This document shows positions 42,218 to 52,781 of a DNA stretch of 64,000 nucleotides, piece by piece. The stretch is from Rhizoctonia solani (lineage: Eukaryota > Basidiomycota > Agaricomycetes > Cantharellales > Ceratobasidiaceae), in assembly GCF_016906535.1 (NCBI RefSeq), contig NC_057378.1, forward strand, positions 1,860,001 to 1,924,000, in the 5' to 3' direction. Under the pieces are notes generated by a model. It ran no database searches and was not told where the DNA came from. It worked only from the letters and a program-made list of their open reading frames with translations. Within the stretch, counting starts at the first letter, position 1. Every line of letters begins with the position of its first letter. The translations under genes were made by a program, and so were the position numbers.

Positions 42218-42705
42218 GCTATTCTGATGCCAACTGGGGAAGCAATTTACTCAATCATAAGTCAATCTCTGGTCATGTCTTTCTATTAGGCGGCACTGCT
42301 ATTTCTTGGTCAGCTAAGAAGCAGGCCACTGTTGCTCTATTGACAATGGAAGCCAAATACATGTTGTTATCTCACGCATGTACTCAAGCTTTATGGATGC
42401 ATCAATTGTTTGAAGAACTCAACTTCACTACTGACAATCCAACCTTAATTCTTTCAGATAATCTTGCTGCTCTTGCTCTGTCTGCCAAATTGCAATTTCA
42501 CGGACAATCAAAACACATTGATATTTGACACCACTTCATGCAAGACATAATTGAGAAACGTAAGGTAACTACACTGTACGTACAAACTAATGAGAACTTG
42601 GCCAATGCTTTTACTAAAGTATTAGCCGCTCCTCAATTTAGATACCTTATGCAATTGATACTAGGCAAACAGCTGGAGGAAACTAAGGAGAATGAAATTG
42701 AATAG
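42218..42705 (+). pseudogene. Copia pol piece E: RNase H, end of pol
   Basis: It reads ISYSDANWG, HKSISGHVFLLGG, ISWSAKKQ, MEAKYMLLS and ILSDNLAAL, typical copia RNase H. TGA at 42526-42528 replaces the Arg expected after HIDI in this family. The frame ends at TAG 42703. Confidence 0.92.
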
Positions 42706-42821
42706 AAAGAAGCAATTTCAATTATAGTACAAAATAGCTGTACAAACTGAAAACGTGAACTGTAACAAATGAATTGAATAAATATGTATATCTGTAAATG
42801 TGTGACTTGATTAAGGGGGAG

Positions 42822-43100
42822 TGTAGAAATAACTTGTATATACTAGAACAATCTAGTATCTTCCATGTAATTGAGTCAGCGTGAATCAACCAATAAGCTA
42901 TATGCGCAGTAAAGCGCAGTAAGTACGCGTCACCCCTATAAGTGACTCGACTGGTTTGTTCACGCGTATATAAGGGGGGGCTTGTTCTGCCTCCTAACGA
43001 CTCATCCTATTCTCTCTAACTCTCACTCTCGTTCATACTTTGTAATTAGTTAAACCATTAATATATATTTGTTTCTATATACAATTTACTTCTTTCTACA
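42822..43100 (+). repeat. 3' LTR of the copia element
   Basis: This 279 bp LTR with perfect TGTAGAA/TTCTACA ends follows a polypurine tract (TTAAGGGGGAG, 42811-42821). The following AATAC (43101-43105) would be its target duplication, but the 5' end is outside the window. Confidence 0.9.
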
Positions 43101-43277
43101 AATACGAATCCGATCTCTGTATAAAAATAGTGGATCAGAAGACAGGTAATGACTGAGTAAATACAAGAGTGGGATGAGATGAGTATTCGGGGCTTGAACA
43201 AGGCCCTTATATACTCTACAGGTATGACTTACGCGTACGCTTGCGCGTACTGCGCATACATTGGGTGAGTCACCCAC

Positions 43278-43565
43278 TTGATTCGATCACAGAACATTCC
43301 ATTACATTCTATGTCTTTCTACACGACTCCGCAAAGTCTGCTCCCACCCATATCTGTTCGACTGGCCATGAAGCCCGATTCGGATGAATCTGTTGTCGAC
43401 GATTGGCTGGTTGTGAAAGGTGGAAAGATACTGCTCCTGAAACTCATGTCGGATGAACTGCTAAAGGGAGGTCATATAGTCTTGATTTTCTCCCATTTTA
43501 AGACGGTTCAGGTTCGTGCAATTCTCGCATTGATGGAGATTCACATTAAATTTGATCATGTATAG
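43278..43565 (+). pseudogene. Fragment resembling a SNF2-family helicase
   Basis: This short open stretch has no clear start. It contains KGGKILLLKLMSDELLKGGH followed by VLIFSHFKT. That resembles the beginning of the C-terminal helicase lobe in SNF2 ATPases (pattern SGKmxLLxxLLxxLxxxGHkVLIFSQF). No other helicase motif is seen on either side, and it ends after about 30 unrelated residues. It is probably a remnant of a gene lost when the copia pile formed, or a chance similarity. Confidence 0.4.
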
Positions 43566-43649
43566 CAATGGTTAACTCACTGCAAAGCCTTGGAGCACTG
43601 TTGAATCGATGGATCTACTGCACACTTCTATCCAAAACATACAAGAATT

Positions 43650-46600
43650 TCACTGATACCACACCGCATGCAACTGCTTCCTCGCAACAAGCGGCCGCAC
43701 AACCACAATCGCCACACTCAACCCTACAATCGTCAACAACAGCTGTAGCTTGTTGAACCCAGCACCCAAGAGATCGAATGTTCCGGATGGAGTGACTCGG
43801 GTGTGGAATAGGTCGAGACCATATGCGAGAACGCAGGACGTAGACTCGAGTAGGGTCGGAGCCCCAATGATGTGTTTTGTCCCCAAGACCTGGCGGGTGA
43901 TGTCAGTAGTTAGAATACGTAGAATGAGGACAAGAACTCACTTGATTTTTATGCGTAACGATACGCCGTGTGTCGGGTGGAAGAACAGGCTCGTACTGGA
44001 AGAGCATCTCTTCCTGATCTTGAGCCGTCGGTTTTTGGAGAGGGCGACGGGGGTCAAGAATACGTCGGTGGAGATGGTAAATTTGATTTTTGGACGTGGC
44101 CACTGACATTCCCGTCAGTTAGAAACCTATGTCTAGAGCAATATAAACTTACTCATAAGCCCCTTGGTAGAAATTCCAAACTTGGTACTGGTCGCACCAA
44201 GTGCCACAATAGGATATGGAAATAGGAATGATTGTTGTATCGCATGCAGTTTGACGCTCTTCTCCGAAAAACTCGAAGACTCAACGCTATCATCATATGT
44301 TAACACTGCCCACAATTGTCAAGAACACTACCAACCTATTAGTTTTATCGTCCTTTCCTAGACCCTCGTACAACTCCACAGAAACGACCTTGGTCCCCTT
44401 GTCCGTCGAGTTCCCACCCACCTCATGAGCATAAACCAGCCAGTTCTCCACAAATGCGACTTTGGGGGGTATACATGGTGCAGGGAGAGCGCCCGAATCA
44501 AAAACAATCGCTCCGGAAACGAGATCGACGACTCGCACGGCACAATCCGCAGCGAGGACGGCCGCGACGTTTGGGTTGAGGTACTTGTACAATGTCGTCC
44601 GGTCTCCCATAACCTTTCCGTACGATGCGATTGGAGATAGTGAGCGGTGGATGACTTCGAGGCGGGAAGCAGCGGTATTGGGGAAGGTGGCCGGCAACGT
44701 GAACGCTTTCTTCCATGTTTCAATCGCAGGGGTAGATAGGTCAGATTCGAGAGCAAAGCCGCGTAACTCAGATCCAATAGCACGAGTAAAGTATAACTGA
44801 GAAGCTCCGTCGACTGTAGGTTGAGATTTGGGGTAAACGTGCACCTGTGAGAGTATGAGCGCGGTCGAAGTAATTACGTAGTTAAACTCACCTTTCCGTC
44901 CGCCGAGACGATCCCGATTGTGCTCGATTGTCCAGGAAGAATGAACGCCTCCGCAACCTCGGTCTCCGAGACCTGGATCCCTGCAGCACCGCCAGAAACC
45001 CAACGTCCGGTGAGCGCCGCGAAATGGAACACCACCGAGGTCTTTGTTTTCTGCCAAGCCGGATATTAGCGCTCATTCAATACACGCGGAAAAAAATCAT
45101 ACTTTTCCGCGCAACTTCTTCTCTGCGACGAGTACGACTTCTGGATCGGGTCCTTCTACCGCGCTCTTGGTCACAAACATCTTGAACGGAATCACGTCTG
45201 CTGGGCCGGTCGAACTAACGCCGATGATTTTGCGCCAAACTACGTTTCCTTGCGCCGTGTCAACTCCGAGAAGCGTACCATAGCCCGTAGCTACGACGAG
45301 CACTTTACGGAATCCGAATGGGTCGCGGTCGAGAGATGAGGAAGAACCGGGAGTGATAGTGTACGTCCCTGTAGCAAAGCGTTTCGAGAACTGAGCAATA
45401 TATTGAGGGAGGTTCTACGGAGAATATAAGTCTACGAGTACACGAGAAAATGAACTGCGTACCTGGGCAGCAACGATATGAAAAATCAGCCTTTCCAAGA
45501 ACCCTCGATGCTCGGATGACGCAATCTCTTCCGCAATCTTACGCTCCGGGAGATCTACGAGCGCGGCCACTTTGATATCAGTCAACGCTTCGTCGCGCGT
45601 CCATTGAAGATCGTGTAGTTGCCAGAGTTGAACTGCTCCAGTCGATGTAGTCAAAAGCATGCGGTGTTGAATGCTATAAGAGTGAGGCATGAACGCGTCA
45701 ATGGCACACTGTGCATACACGTGAGTCGCTTTATGCGTTTGAATAATCTGATAGCAGACATACGTGCAAAATCACCCCGTGTTCAGCAGTATTGAAGGGG
45801 AAGGTGGCGCCAGTGCTGATTCCTTTTCCTTCAGATCCATGAGCAGCGTACGTGTGAATATGGGCAAGCTAAAGACGAGCTTAGTGGAAATGAGGAAAAT
45901 ATGTGTGGGGGGACTCACGCCGGTACTGAGAGACCAAAATACGCGAGCAATGTATGCATTTCCCTCTCGATCAAGTGACCCGCTAAACAACGATGGAGTT
46001 TCACTCTTGGAGACAGCCTAGCACAAAGGTGAGATCAACTAAGACAAGAACGCAGACGACGAACCGAATCATCGAAATCCCATTCTTGCTTCAGCCCAGT
46101 CGAATATATACCAAATACATACGGAAGCTCATCTTTGGTCTCGGCAACAAACAACCCTTCACTGTCAAGTTGCACATCGTGCACCTTGGCAAACCTGATC
46201 TTGGTCGATGCGATTTCGTGCGATAAGATATTCGAATCCAATACAGCCGAGTGTAATGTTCCATCGTGCTTCTCGAACCACACCACAGCAGGCGCTTTTG
46301 TATCACGAGTATTGAGCACAAACACGTCTCGCATTCCACGTGTGATTTGCGAAGGTATTTGGGACTGGGAAACCAGAGCGCCAGTTTGGCGGTCCAGTGT
46401 GGTGATCGTCAGGGCATAAGAATCGGTTTTAGTCAGACCAACGGTATGTATAGATGTCGATGAGAGAACGACACGTGTCAAGAGGGTACTAGTAAACCTG
46501 TTAGCGGTCATAAATAGCTCGACTGGGTATTTCACACCTAATATCATCTGTGTTCCAGCTCCAAACTGTCTTTCCTGACTTTCCCTCCAATCGACTGACT

Positions 46601-47208
46601 GTGTGCCCATTGGTGAGAACATACGCGTCGATATCGCTCAGTTCGTGCCAGAACGTAACGTCTACCCCGAAATTGGCAGGTTCGAGTAAGCGCCCCAGCG
46701 ACGGCGAGTGCAGCTGGCGTTCCCAAAGCAGGCTTCCGGTAAATGCTTCAAATAATCGGACGTGTGACCCCCCAGGCCCGGAGATAGAGACCAGGGCTAC
46801 GAGTTATATTGGCGTCGAGTCACGGTTGCATTGGAAAGAGACGTACCATCGCGGTGAGTCTTGTACTGCAGTATCCGACCCTCAGATTGGTCAAACTTCC
46901 TTCGCCACACTGAACGAAATGAGCACAACTCAGATGTCATCATAAAAATAGCACAGACCAACATTCCCTGTGCTCCCAGGGTTTAACACGGCAAGCACGT
47001 TGCTCTTCGTCGCAACTGCCATTCCGGTTTTCTTTGTGGGTGAGCTGGGGTCTGACCGAATAAACATCGGCAATGCTTTCGTAGAGTCAGTCAAAGGGAC
47101 TCCGACAAGCTCCTTGTGCCAGTCTATGACTCCTGCCTCTGATTCCTCGAGTGCCGATACATATCGTAGAGCCCAGAGCCATAGGAACGCGCTCGACCGG
47201 AGCCGCAT
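43650..47208 (-). CDS. EMC1: ER membrane protein complex subunit 1 homologue (13 exons, 989 residues)
   Basis: EMC1 is the large luminal subunit of the ER membrane complex, which inserts tail-anchored and multipass proteins. Exons on the minus strand: 47208-46959, 46909-46847, 46796-46538, 46497-46065, 46017-45919, 45868-45764, 45708-45463, 45414-45103, 45050-44892, 44844-44336, 44286-44153, 44102-43942, 43889-43650. All 12 introns are 40-55 bp with GT/AG ends, and the joined length is divisible by three. The start (MRLRSSAFLWLWAL) gives a signal peptide followed by GVIDWHKELVGVPL, typical of EMC1. PQQ-like beta-propeller sequence follows, then the conserved C-terminal domain (HIIGAPTLLEST, YGLDLFHTRVTPS) and a membrane segment (LLLTIVGLSVAIVVV) near the end. 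Length matches the family. It is the only intact host gene here, lying between two transposon piles. Confidence 0.95.
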
Positions 47209-47611
47209 CGTCGAGGAATGGTGACGAATGACTGGACCCTGACACGTCGTGGGATGCCAGTGAGTTAAGCGCCGTCGAACCAGATCTGGCCACCTGAGTT
47301 GGGACTTGAGCGTATTCATAAATTCACGGCAGGATTGAGGACGTAAACCGGGGAGCTTTCTTGGTACGATCAGCTTAGTTTTAAATTCATTAAAGCTTGT
47401 TGGCCCCTGCTAAGGCCTTCGTAGGGTAACACTTATGAATTCCTCAAATGTATGCACTGCTGTGGCCATCATGAGCCCGATTTCTCGAGCCTGATCGGTT
47501 GCTATCAGGTTCTCAGAAATCTTTTTCTGCCTTGCTCGATGTGTACTTTTTGAACGTAACATATAATTAAACGCTCATTCATGAGCCAATATAAATACCA
47601 CCCTTGGGCCT
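47209..47611. other. EMC1 upstream region
   Basis: This 403 bp stretch has no ORF worth calling and must contain the EMC1 promoter. On the plus strand, CCAAT overlapping TATAAATA lies at 47586-47597, just before the LINE target site. Confidence 0.7.
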
Positions 47612-47622
47612 ATAGTTCTATC

Positions 47623-47796
47623 GAAGACTCGGACGACCACCACCAGCGACAATTTGCAATTTAGGCATACCTGCTCCGCTGGCCTTTTTTCCTCGTCGTT
47701 TTCGTCTTTCTGTGTCTTTTCTAGCTTTTCTCTGATAACAATACACGAAATCTGGCTTCTAGGCTCTCTTTCTCCTCACGCTTACCACGTTTTTCC
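47623..47796 (+). other. LINE 5' untranslated region
   Basis: This 174 bp stretch from the target duplication to the ORF1 ATG is pyrimidine-rich toward its end. It should hold any internal promoter. No motif was identified with confidence. Confidence 0.7.
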
Positions 47797-49869
47797 ATGT
47801 CTGCGTCCTCGCAAGGTCGCAAACCCCCGAACACAGGAGCTGTCGCTCGGAAACCGAGTCTCTCGCCTCTCAATACTACATCCATCAACACGGCACAACC
47901 GCAACCCGCAACAGCCCAAATGGTGAAAATCGAACCTGCAAATGCTGAAACATACCTCGAATCGGAAGGCATCCTCGACAAGGAATCTCGAGTTACCTTC
48001 GACTTAATCTCGGTCGCCCTCCTCAACACGGCAAGCGATACCAAACTTACAGAGGACACCCTCCGGGCCAGAGTCCGCGCTCTGGCTCTCGTAGGCCAGA
48101 AGTACACAACCGAATTCATAGCTCAACAAACAGTCACACTCGTGATGGAAGAAGTCAAGCGAGCTCAGGAATTAGGAAAAGCAAAGGCTGAAATGGAGAC
48201 AGAAGAGGTGCGCCAGAGTCTCGATAAAGCCAAAACCGCATTGGCGGAGGAAATCTCTCGAGTAATCGAGGCGAAGAATATCTGGCTCAAAGCTACAGAA
48301 GATCTGACGTCTCTCAAGGAGACAGTGTCCAAGCTACAGTTGGCGGTAGAAGACAAAAGTGAAGAGACTAAGGGGAAGATGGGGCAGTTGAAGGACGCGA
48401 TTGAGAGAGCGGCAGATGAAATGATAATGGATAGGCAGTTGGCAAGGGAAGATATTGCTAACTCCCTTGGCCCAATGGGTAATCCCTACCCGTTTAACCC
48501 TCTATACACTAACACGGCGGGAGACCCGAACCACTACCCCTACCCCGGCCCTCCCCCACGCTCCTATGCAGACGCTGCGGCACTACCCCCTTCGGTTTCT
48601 CAACCTGAGAGGGATATCCAACAACAGCAAGCCCTCGACCGCTTGAGGGGCAGTGAAGAGAAGAGGGACCGTCAGCTCATGCTTGACGCAGATGATGTAG
48701 GAGCGAACGGCCACACCGACCTCACCGAAAAGGAACTAACGGAGAAAATTGACAAGGCGCTTCAAGACCTAACCGCCGAATCTCTCTACAACATCGAGGA
48801 AGTTGGCGTCCTCCATTGCGACAAGGTCACCAAGCTGCCGAGAGGAGGAGTACTCATCTTAATGAACTCGATCAAATCGAAGAAATTCTTAGACCAACCA
48901 GACATTGCGGAACGTTTCACGGAGGTTCTCGGCATCACTACGAAAATCATCCCACGTAAATTCAAGGTAGTCATTGAGAAGGTCTCGATCAACACAAACC
49001 TGGGCAACCCCAAGCTACCAAGGCGTATTGAGAAAGACAATGGACTAGTGGAGGGAGAGCTGGTTGGACTCAAATGGATCAAAAACCCCGCACAACGATC
49101 CCCCAACCAGCGACACGCGCATATAGTAGCTGAGTTCCGCACTAAATCATCAGCTAATGCCTTCATTAAAGAACCGAGACTCATTGAGCACGAATTTGTG
49201 CACTTGTCCAAGTACAACACCGACAGCTTCCGCTGCTTCAAATGTCAAAGACCAGGTCACAAATCGGCTGAATGCCCACAACATCACAAAACGTGTGGTA
49301 CGTGCGCCCAGAATCACCAAACTGACAAATGCAACAGGACAGCAAACCCTCACTGTGTCACCTGCAACGAGGCTGGTCACGCCACTTGGGACCGCAACAA
49401 CTGTCCTAAGTATTTTATTCCTAATAACTCACGTTCTATGCACACAGCCGACCGGCACTACAAATATTATGTTACGGATGAGCAATGGACCTGGGCCCCG
49501 GCCTCCAACTTGTCAAAACGACCCACCCAGACTTGCCGCTCCGCACCCATCACCGACTTTATTCAACAGAATGGACGGAAAAACGGCGGGAGACAACCTA
49601 GGGCCGCTACCGCTTCCTCAACAGGCACCCAGTTGCCGGTCAATCGCCCTGGCAGTCGAGCTTTGGGACATGCCCAACCGAGCACACCTACCAATTTGAT
49701 ACAGACTACGCTCCCTTTCACTTCACCCATTCCCCCGCGTTACTCACCTTGCCGTCCCATCATCCCTGGCCCACCTACTAATGAGACTGACCCTATCCCC
49801 ACGGTGCTAATTACTGACGTTGCCCCAGCTCCCCTGGCCAACCCCGCCGTAGAATCTACGAATGTCTAG
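47797..49869 (+). CDS. LINE ORF1 protein (Gag-like, three zinc knuckles), 690 residues
   Basis: This is an RNA-binding chaperone type of protein needed for LINE particle formation. It has a long helical, probably coiled-coil region (about 105-220), a Pro/Tyr-rich linker, and a globular RNA-binding-like middle (about 310-470). Three CCHC-type knuckles start near residue 480 (CFKCQRPGHKSAEC, CGTCAQNHQTDKC, and CVTCNEAGHATWD with a longer last spacing). A Pro/Thr-rich tail follows. It is fully open with many CpG codons, so it is little decayed. Its last 8 bases overlap the start of ORF2. Confidence 0.9.
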   Translation: MSASSQGRKPPNTGAVARKPSLSPLNTTSINTAQPQPATAQMVKIEPANAETYLESEGILDKESRVTFDLISVALLNTASDTKLTEDTLRARVRALALVGQKYTTEFIAQQTVTLVMEEVKRAQELGKAKAEMETEEVRQSLDKAKTALAEEISRVIEAKNIWLKATEDLTSLKETVSKLQLAVEDKSEETKGKMGQLKDAIERAADEMIMDRQLAREDIANSLGPMGNPYPFNPLYTNTAGDPNHYPYPGPPPRSYADAAALPPSVSQPERDIQQQQALDRLRGSEEKRDRQLMLDADDVGANGHTDLTEKELTEKIDKALQDLTAESLYNIEEVGVLHCDKVTKLPRGGVLILMNSIKSKKFLDQPDIAERFTEVLGITTKIIPRKFKVVIEKVSINTNLGNPKLPRRIEKDNGLVEGELVGLKWIKNPAQRSPNQRHAHIVAEFRTKSSANAFIKEPRLIEHEFVHLSKYNTDSFRCFKCQRPGHKSAECPQHHKTCGTCAQNHQTDKCNRTANPHCVTCNEAGHATWDRNNCPKYFIPNNSRSMHTADRHYKYYVTDEQWTWAPASNLSKRPTQTCRSAPITDFIQQNGRKNGGRQPRAATASSTGTQLPVNRPGSRALGHAQPSTPTNLIQTTLPFTSPIPPRYSPCRPIIPGPPTNETDPIPTVLITDVAPAPLANPAVESTNV

Positions 49870-51383
49870 ATTACGACCTACCAACGCATCGAATGTAGAA
49901 CCCCGGGCCAATATCAACATTTATCAAATCAACGCAAACACTTTGAAACATGCCATTGACAACATAATTAATAAATTATTGCCATCCAACTGGGACGTGA
50001 TAGCAATTCAAGAACCGCCGATTGCAAGAAACAAAAATCCCATTAGTATCACGCACATGTGGGAGACTGTATTACCTACTAACCATCTAAAAGACAATCA
50101 GAACCGATCCCGCTTGCTACTGCTGGTCAGCAAGAAAATTTTGACTAATTGCTGGAAGAGGGTGGAGATTTCCTCCCCTGACGTCACTATTGTCGAATTT
50201 AAATTGCAAGTCGGTAATGTACAAATTATTAATGTCTATAATGATTGCAAACACAACAATACCCTACTAATACTTGACGCGCACCTACGTGACATGCCAC
50301 AAAATACCTCAACAATCCTACTGGGGGACTTCAATCGCCACCACCCAGCCTGGGACGACCCAAGAAACAAGCACCTGCTCACCGACAAATATGTAGAAGC
50401 CGCCAAACCGCTAGTTCAACTCGTGGAAGAATGCTTGCTCAAGATGGCGCTGCCAGAATTCACCCCAACACATAAACATTTGGTATCAAAAAAGCTATCC
50501 CGCCTAGATAATGTTTTTGTTTCAGATTCCCTATACAACCACCTTATTGAATGCAAAGCTTACCCGGACCGCCAACCGGTATCAACCAATCATTTCCCCA
50601 TTGTCACAAAGCTTGACCTCACCCTTGAGAAGGCCAAAGAAACACTCAGACAATCCTTCACCAACACCGACTGGGAGAAGTTCAATAAATTACTCACAGA
50701 GAAGTTGAAGATGCTCTTGACGGAAGTTATAGAGACCATAGCTGAGTTTGACGCACGCCTTGATGCACTAACCAAGGCCATACTAGACACAATAGAAGCC
50801 GTAGTCCCATATGCAAGAATCACCTCATACTGCAAGCAATGGTGGACCAAGGAGCTCTCCAAGCTCAGGGCCCAAAGATTCAACCTAGGGTATCAAGCCA
50901 GCCGCCGGGAGGATACACCCAAGGACCCAATCCATCAAGAGCTTGAATTAGCGTCAAAGCTATACAAACTTGCACTTGAGAACGCCAAAGCTAAGTGCTG
51001 GAATGACTTTATTGACATGGCAGAAGCCAAAGCCCTATGGAACGCATACAAGTGGATGAGAGGTCAAGAAGAAAATGCTGGCAATGCGCAAATTCCGACT
51101 CTGCGCGCCACGGCTCCAAACGGCTCAACAACCCTATTCTCAACCAATGAGGAAAAGAGCGCGGCACTCTATCAAACCTTCTTCCCAACACCGCCACCAA
51201 TCAACGTCCTGACCCACGCGTACCCAGATGAAATCAAGGAATTCCAACCAATCACCAAAAAGGAGATCTTTGAGGTTATACGGGAGCTGAAACCCAACAA
51301 AGCCCCCGGTCCAGACAGCATCCCAAACTGCGTGTTTGTCAACAACGCCGCAGCCCTTGTCCCACACCTGCTCCCAATCTACC
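49862..51383 (+). pseudogene. LINE ORF2 part 1: endonuclease and start of RT
   Basis: The ATG at 49862 lies inside the end of ORF1 (ATGTCTAG). An apurinic-type endonuclease follows: INIYQINAN, VIAIQEPP, ILLGDFNRHHPAWDD, then SRLDNVFVSD and TNHFPIVTKL. RT begins at EVIRELKPNKAPGPDSIPN. It is interrupted by a solo LTR after CTACC and resumes at 53063 in frame. No stop lies in this part. Confidence 0.92.
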
Positions 51384-52346
51384 TGTTATGTATCACACAA
51401 TTTTGCATTCACAGCTCACCATCCACAATAATCTGTATATATCTGACTTTCTGATTTAATGGCCATTTGACTCCTATTTTCCATTATTCCTGTCATTACT
51501 CTATGTAACGCTCATATTGACTGTATGTGTTACATATCGTTCAATAGAGCTCCTTCCGCTCGTTCTAACGCTGCCTGTCACGTGCTCATACGATAAGATC
51601 CCATGGAGATATTAGCTTCACAAGATTCTATCTATGTGGCTCAAGTACCTTACTAATCATTATATTTGTATCTTTACATCTAGCTCATCACATGACTAGC
51701 TCTAACTTGGGAAATGAACCTTATTCCTAGCTTAGTTGAGTCATACCTCTCATGAGATTACTAAGGTCTTCCTTATTTAGTAATTTCTAGTGGCACTGCA
51801 AATCCTGCTTATGAGTCATTCTGCTTGCCACCAGAATGACTCACACTAATGACTCACTCTAAGTGCTCATTGGCTGCCAATCATTTCTTGATAGACTGAG
51901 TCATGTATTTAGATGTTTCTATTTTTAACTAATTGCAGTTCAACCCAAGAGCAGCCACATTCCATCCTAGTCATATCTGTGCCTTCCCACCCACCAATCA
52001 AAGTCTTAGGAAGCACAGTCCTAAGCAAGTCATACTCATACTCTGACTAGGTGAATGACTCAGTAACCTTGCCACTCTAGGGTATAAAAGGGGACTCTTG
52101 CATACCCTTGGAGGGCACCCCCCCCCACTTTACTCCACCTCACTGTTACTGTTGACTGTCACTCTTGGGTTTGGGCTTGCCCCCCTCAACTGTGTGATAT
52201 ATTGTGCCTCAAGATTTCAAATAACTTAAACTTGTATAAGTGGATCTCCCAAGTACCCATAGTGTGGAAAGGTTGTAGACCTGATACAGAGTTCTTAGGT
52301 TAAGTGAACAGAAGGCGATCATCCTTAAAGAAGGATATATACTAAG

Positions 52347-52519
52347 TGTCCTGGACACGGTCACATGACCAGTACAAGTGGTTGCATGCTGGCCCAAGCC
52401 CAAATTTGGGGGGTAGCAGGTGTAATCATGGGTTGTCAGCAGAGGAATAATAGGGCTCTATGGCTTAGTGGTCAAGCTGGTTCAATTCCGGCTAGTTCTA
52501 TTTTCCTCTGTTTATGACA
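52347..52519 (+). repeat. Left LTR of the miniature element
   Basis: This 173 bp repeat starts TGTCCTGGACAC and ends TTTATGACA. It contains a tRNA-like sequence with pol III A and B boxes near its end. Confidence 0.92.
52454..52504 (+). ncRNA. tRNA-like sequence without anticodon arm, in the miniature LTR
   Basis: An A box (TGGCTTAGTGG, 52461-52471) and a B box (GGTTCAATTCC, 52479-52489) both match the pol III consensus, but the boxes start only 18 nt apart. The B box sits in a 5 bp T-arm, GCTGG/CCGGC, with 7 nt loop TTCAATT (52476-52492). A partial acceptor pairing is possible between 52454-52460 and 52493-52499. TTTT follows at 52501-52504, as at a pol III terminator. A second copy lies 262 bp downstream. 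It cannot decode, and transcription is not shown. Confidence 0.5.
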
Positions 52520-52521
52520 CT

Positions 52522-52534
52522 TGGTAGAACTTGG
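52522..52534 (+). promoter_or_regulatory. Primer-binding site of the miniature element
   Basis: TGGTAGAACTTGG begins with TGG, complementary to a tRNA CCA end. Its first 10 nt are also complementary to AGTTCTA (52494-52500, end of the tRNA-like sequence) plus an added CCA. Confidence 0.65.
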
Positions 52535-52608
52535 AAGGACACCAGTTCTATTCCCACCATGGGAAAAACTTTTCACAGGGGCGCCGCCCACCCAAAAAAG
52601 GGGGGCAG

Positions 52609-52781
52609 TGTCCTGGACACGGTCACATGACCAGTACAAGTGGTTGCATGCTGGCCCAAGCCCAAATTTGGGGGGTAGCAGGTGTAATCATGGGTTGTCA
52701 GCAGAGGAATAATAGGGCTCTATGGCTTAGTGGTCAAGCTGGTTCAATTCCGGCTAGTTCTATTTTCCTCTGTTTATGACA
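52609..52781 (+). repeat. Right LTR of the miniature element
   Basis: This 173 bp repeat is read as identical to the left LTR and is preceded by polypurine AAAAAAGGGGGG and CAG. Confidence 0.92.

Larger units (their letters stand above)
5627..43100 (+). mobile_element. Ty1/copia element that hosts the whole left nest
   Basis: Five coding pieces and a 3' LTR join in order once each insertion and one copy of its 5 bp target duplication are removed. They give integrase C-terminus, variable linker, reverse transcriptase, RNase H, 3' untranslated region and a 279 bp LTR with TGTAGAA/TTCTACA ends. About 3.1 kb of copia sequence is visible. Its 5' part is left of the window, beyond G1. Several stops, one frameshift and a mutated RT active site make it the oldest layer. 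Confidence 0.92.
52347..52781 (+). mobile_element. Miniature LTR retrotransposon (TRIM/SMART), complete, 435 bp
   Basis: Two LTRs of 173 bp that look identical by eye (52347-52519 and 52609-52781) have TGTC/GACA ends and flank an 89 bp internal region. A primer site (TGGTAGAACTTGG from 52522) lies 2 nt inside the left LTR. A polypurine tract AAAAAAGGGGGG (52594-52605) precedes the right LTR by 3 nt. The target duplication CTAAG is at 52342-52346 and 52782-52786. The empty site is seen in the sister LTR at 54672-55905. It has no coding capacity, so it depends on another element's proteins. Confidence 0.93.

Noticed and set aside
43568..43756. Plus-strand ORF next to the helicase-like remnant
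   Set aside because: It overlaps the last EMC1 exon in antisense and has a low-complexity Ala/Gln/Ser tail.
52454..52504. A functional tRNA gene
   Set aside because: The two pol III boxes are far too close to leave room for an anticodon arm, and the acceptor stem is imperfect. It is kept only as a tRNA-like sequence.
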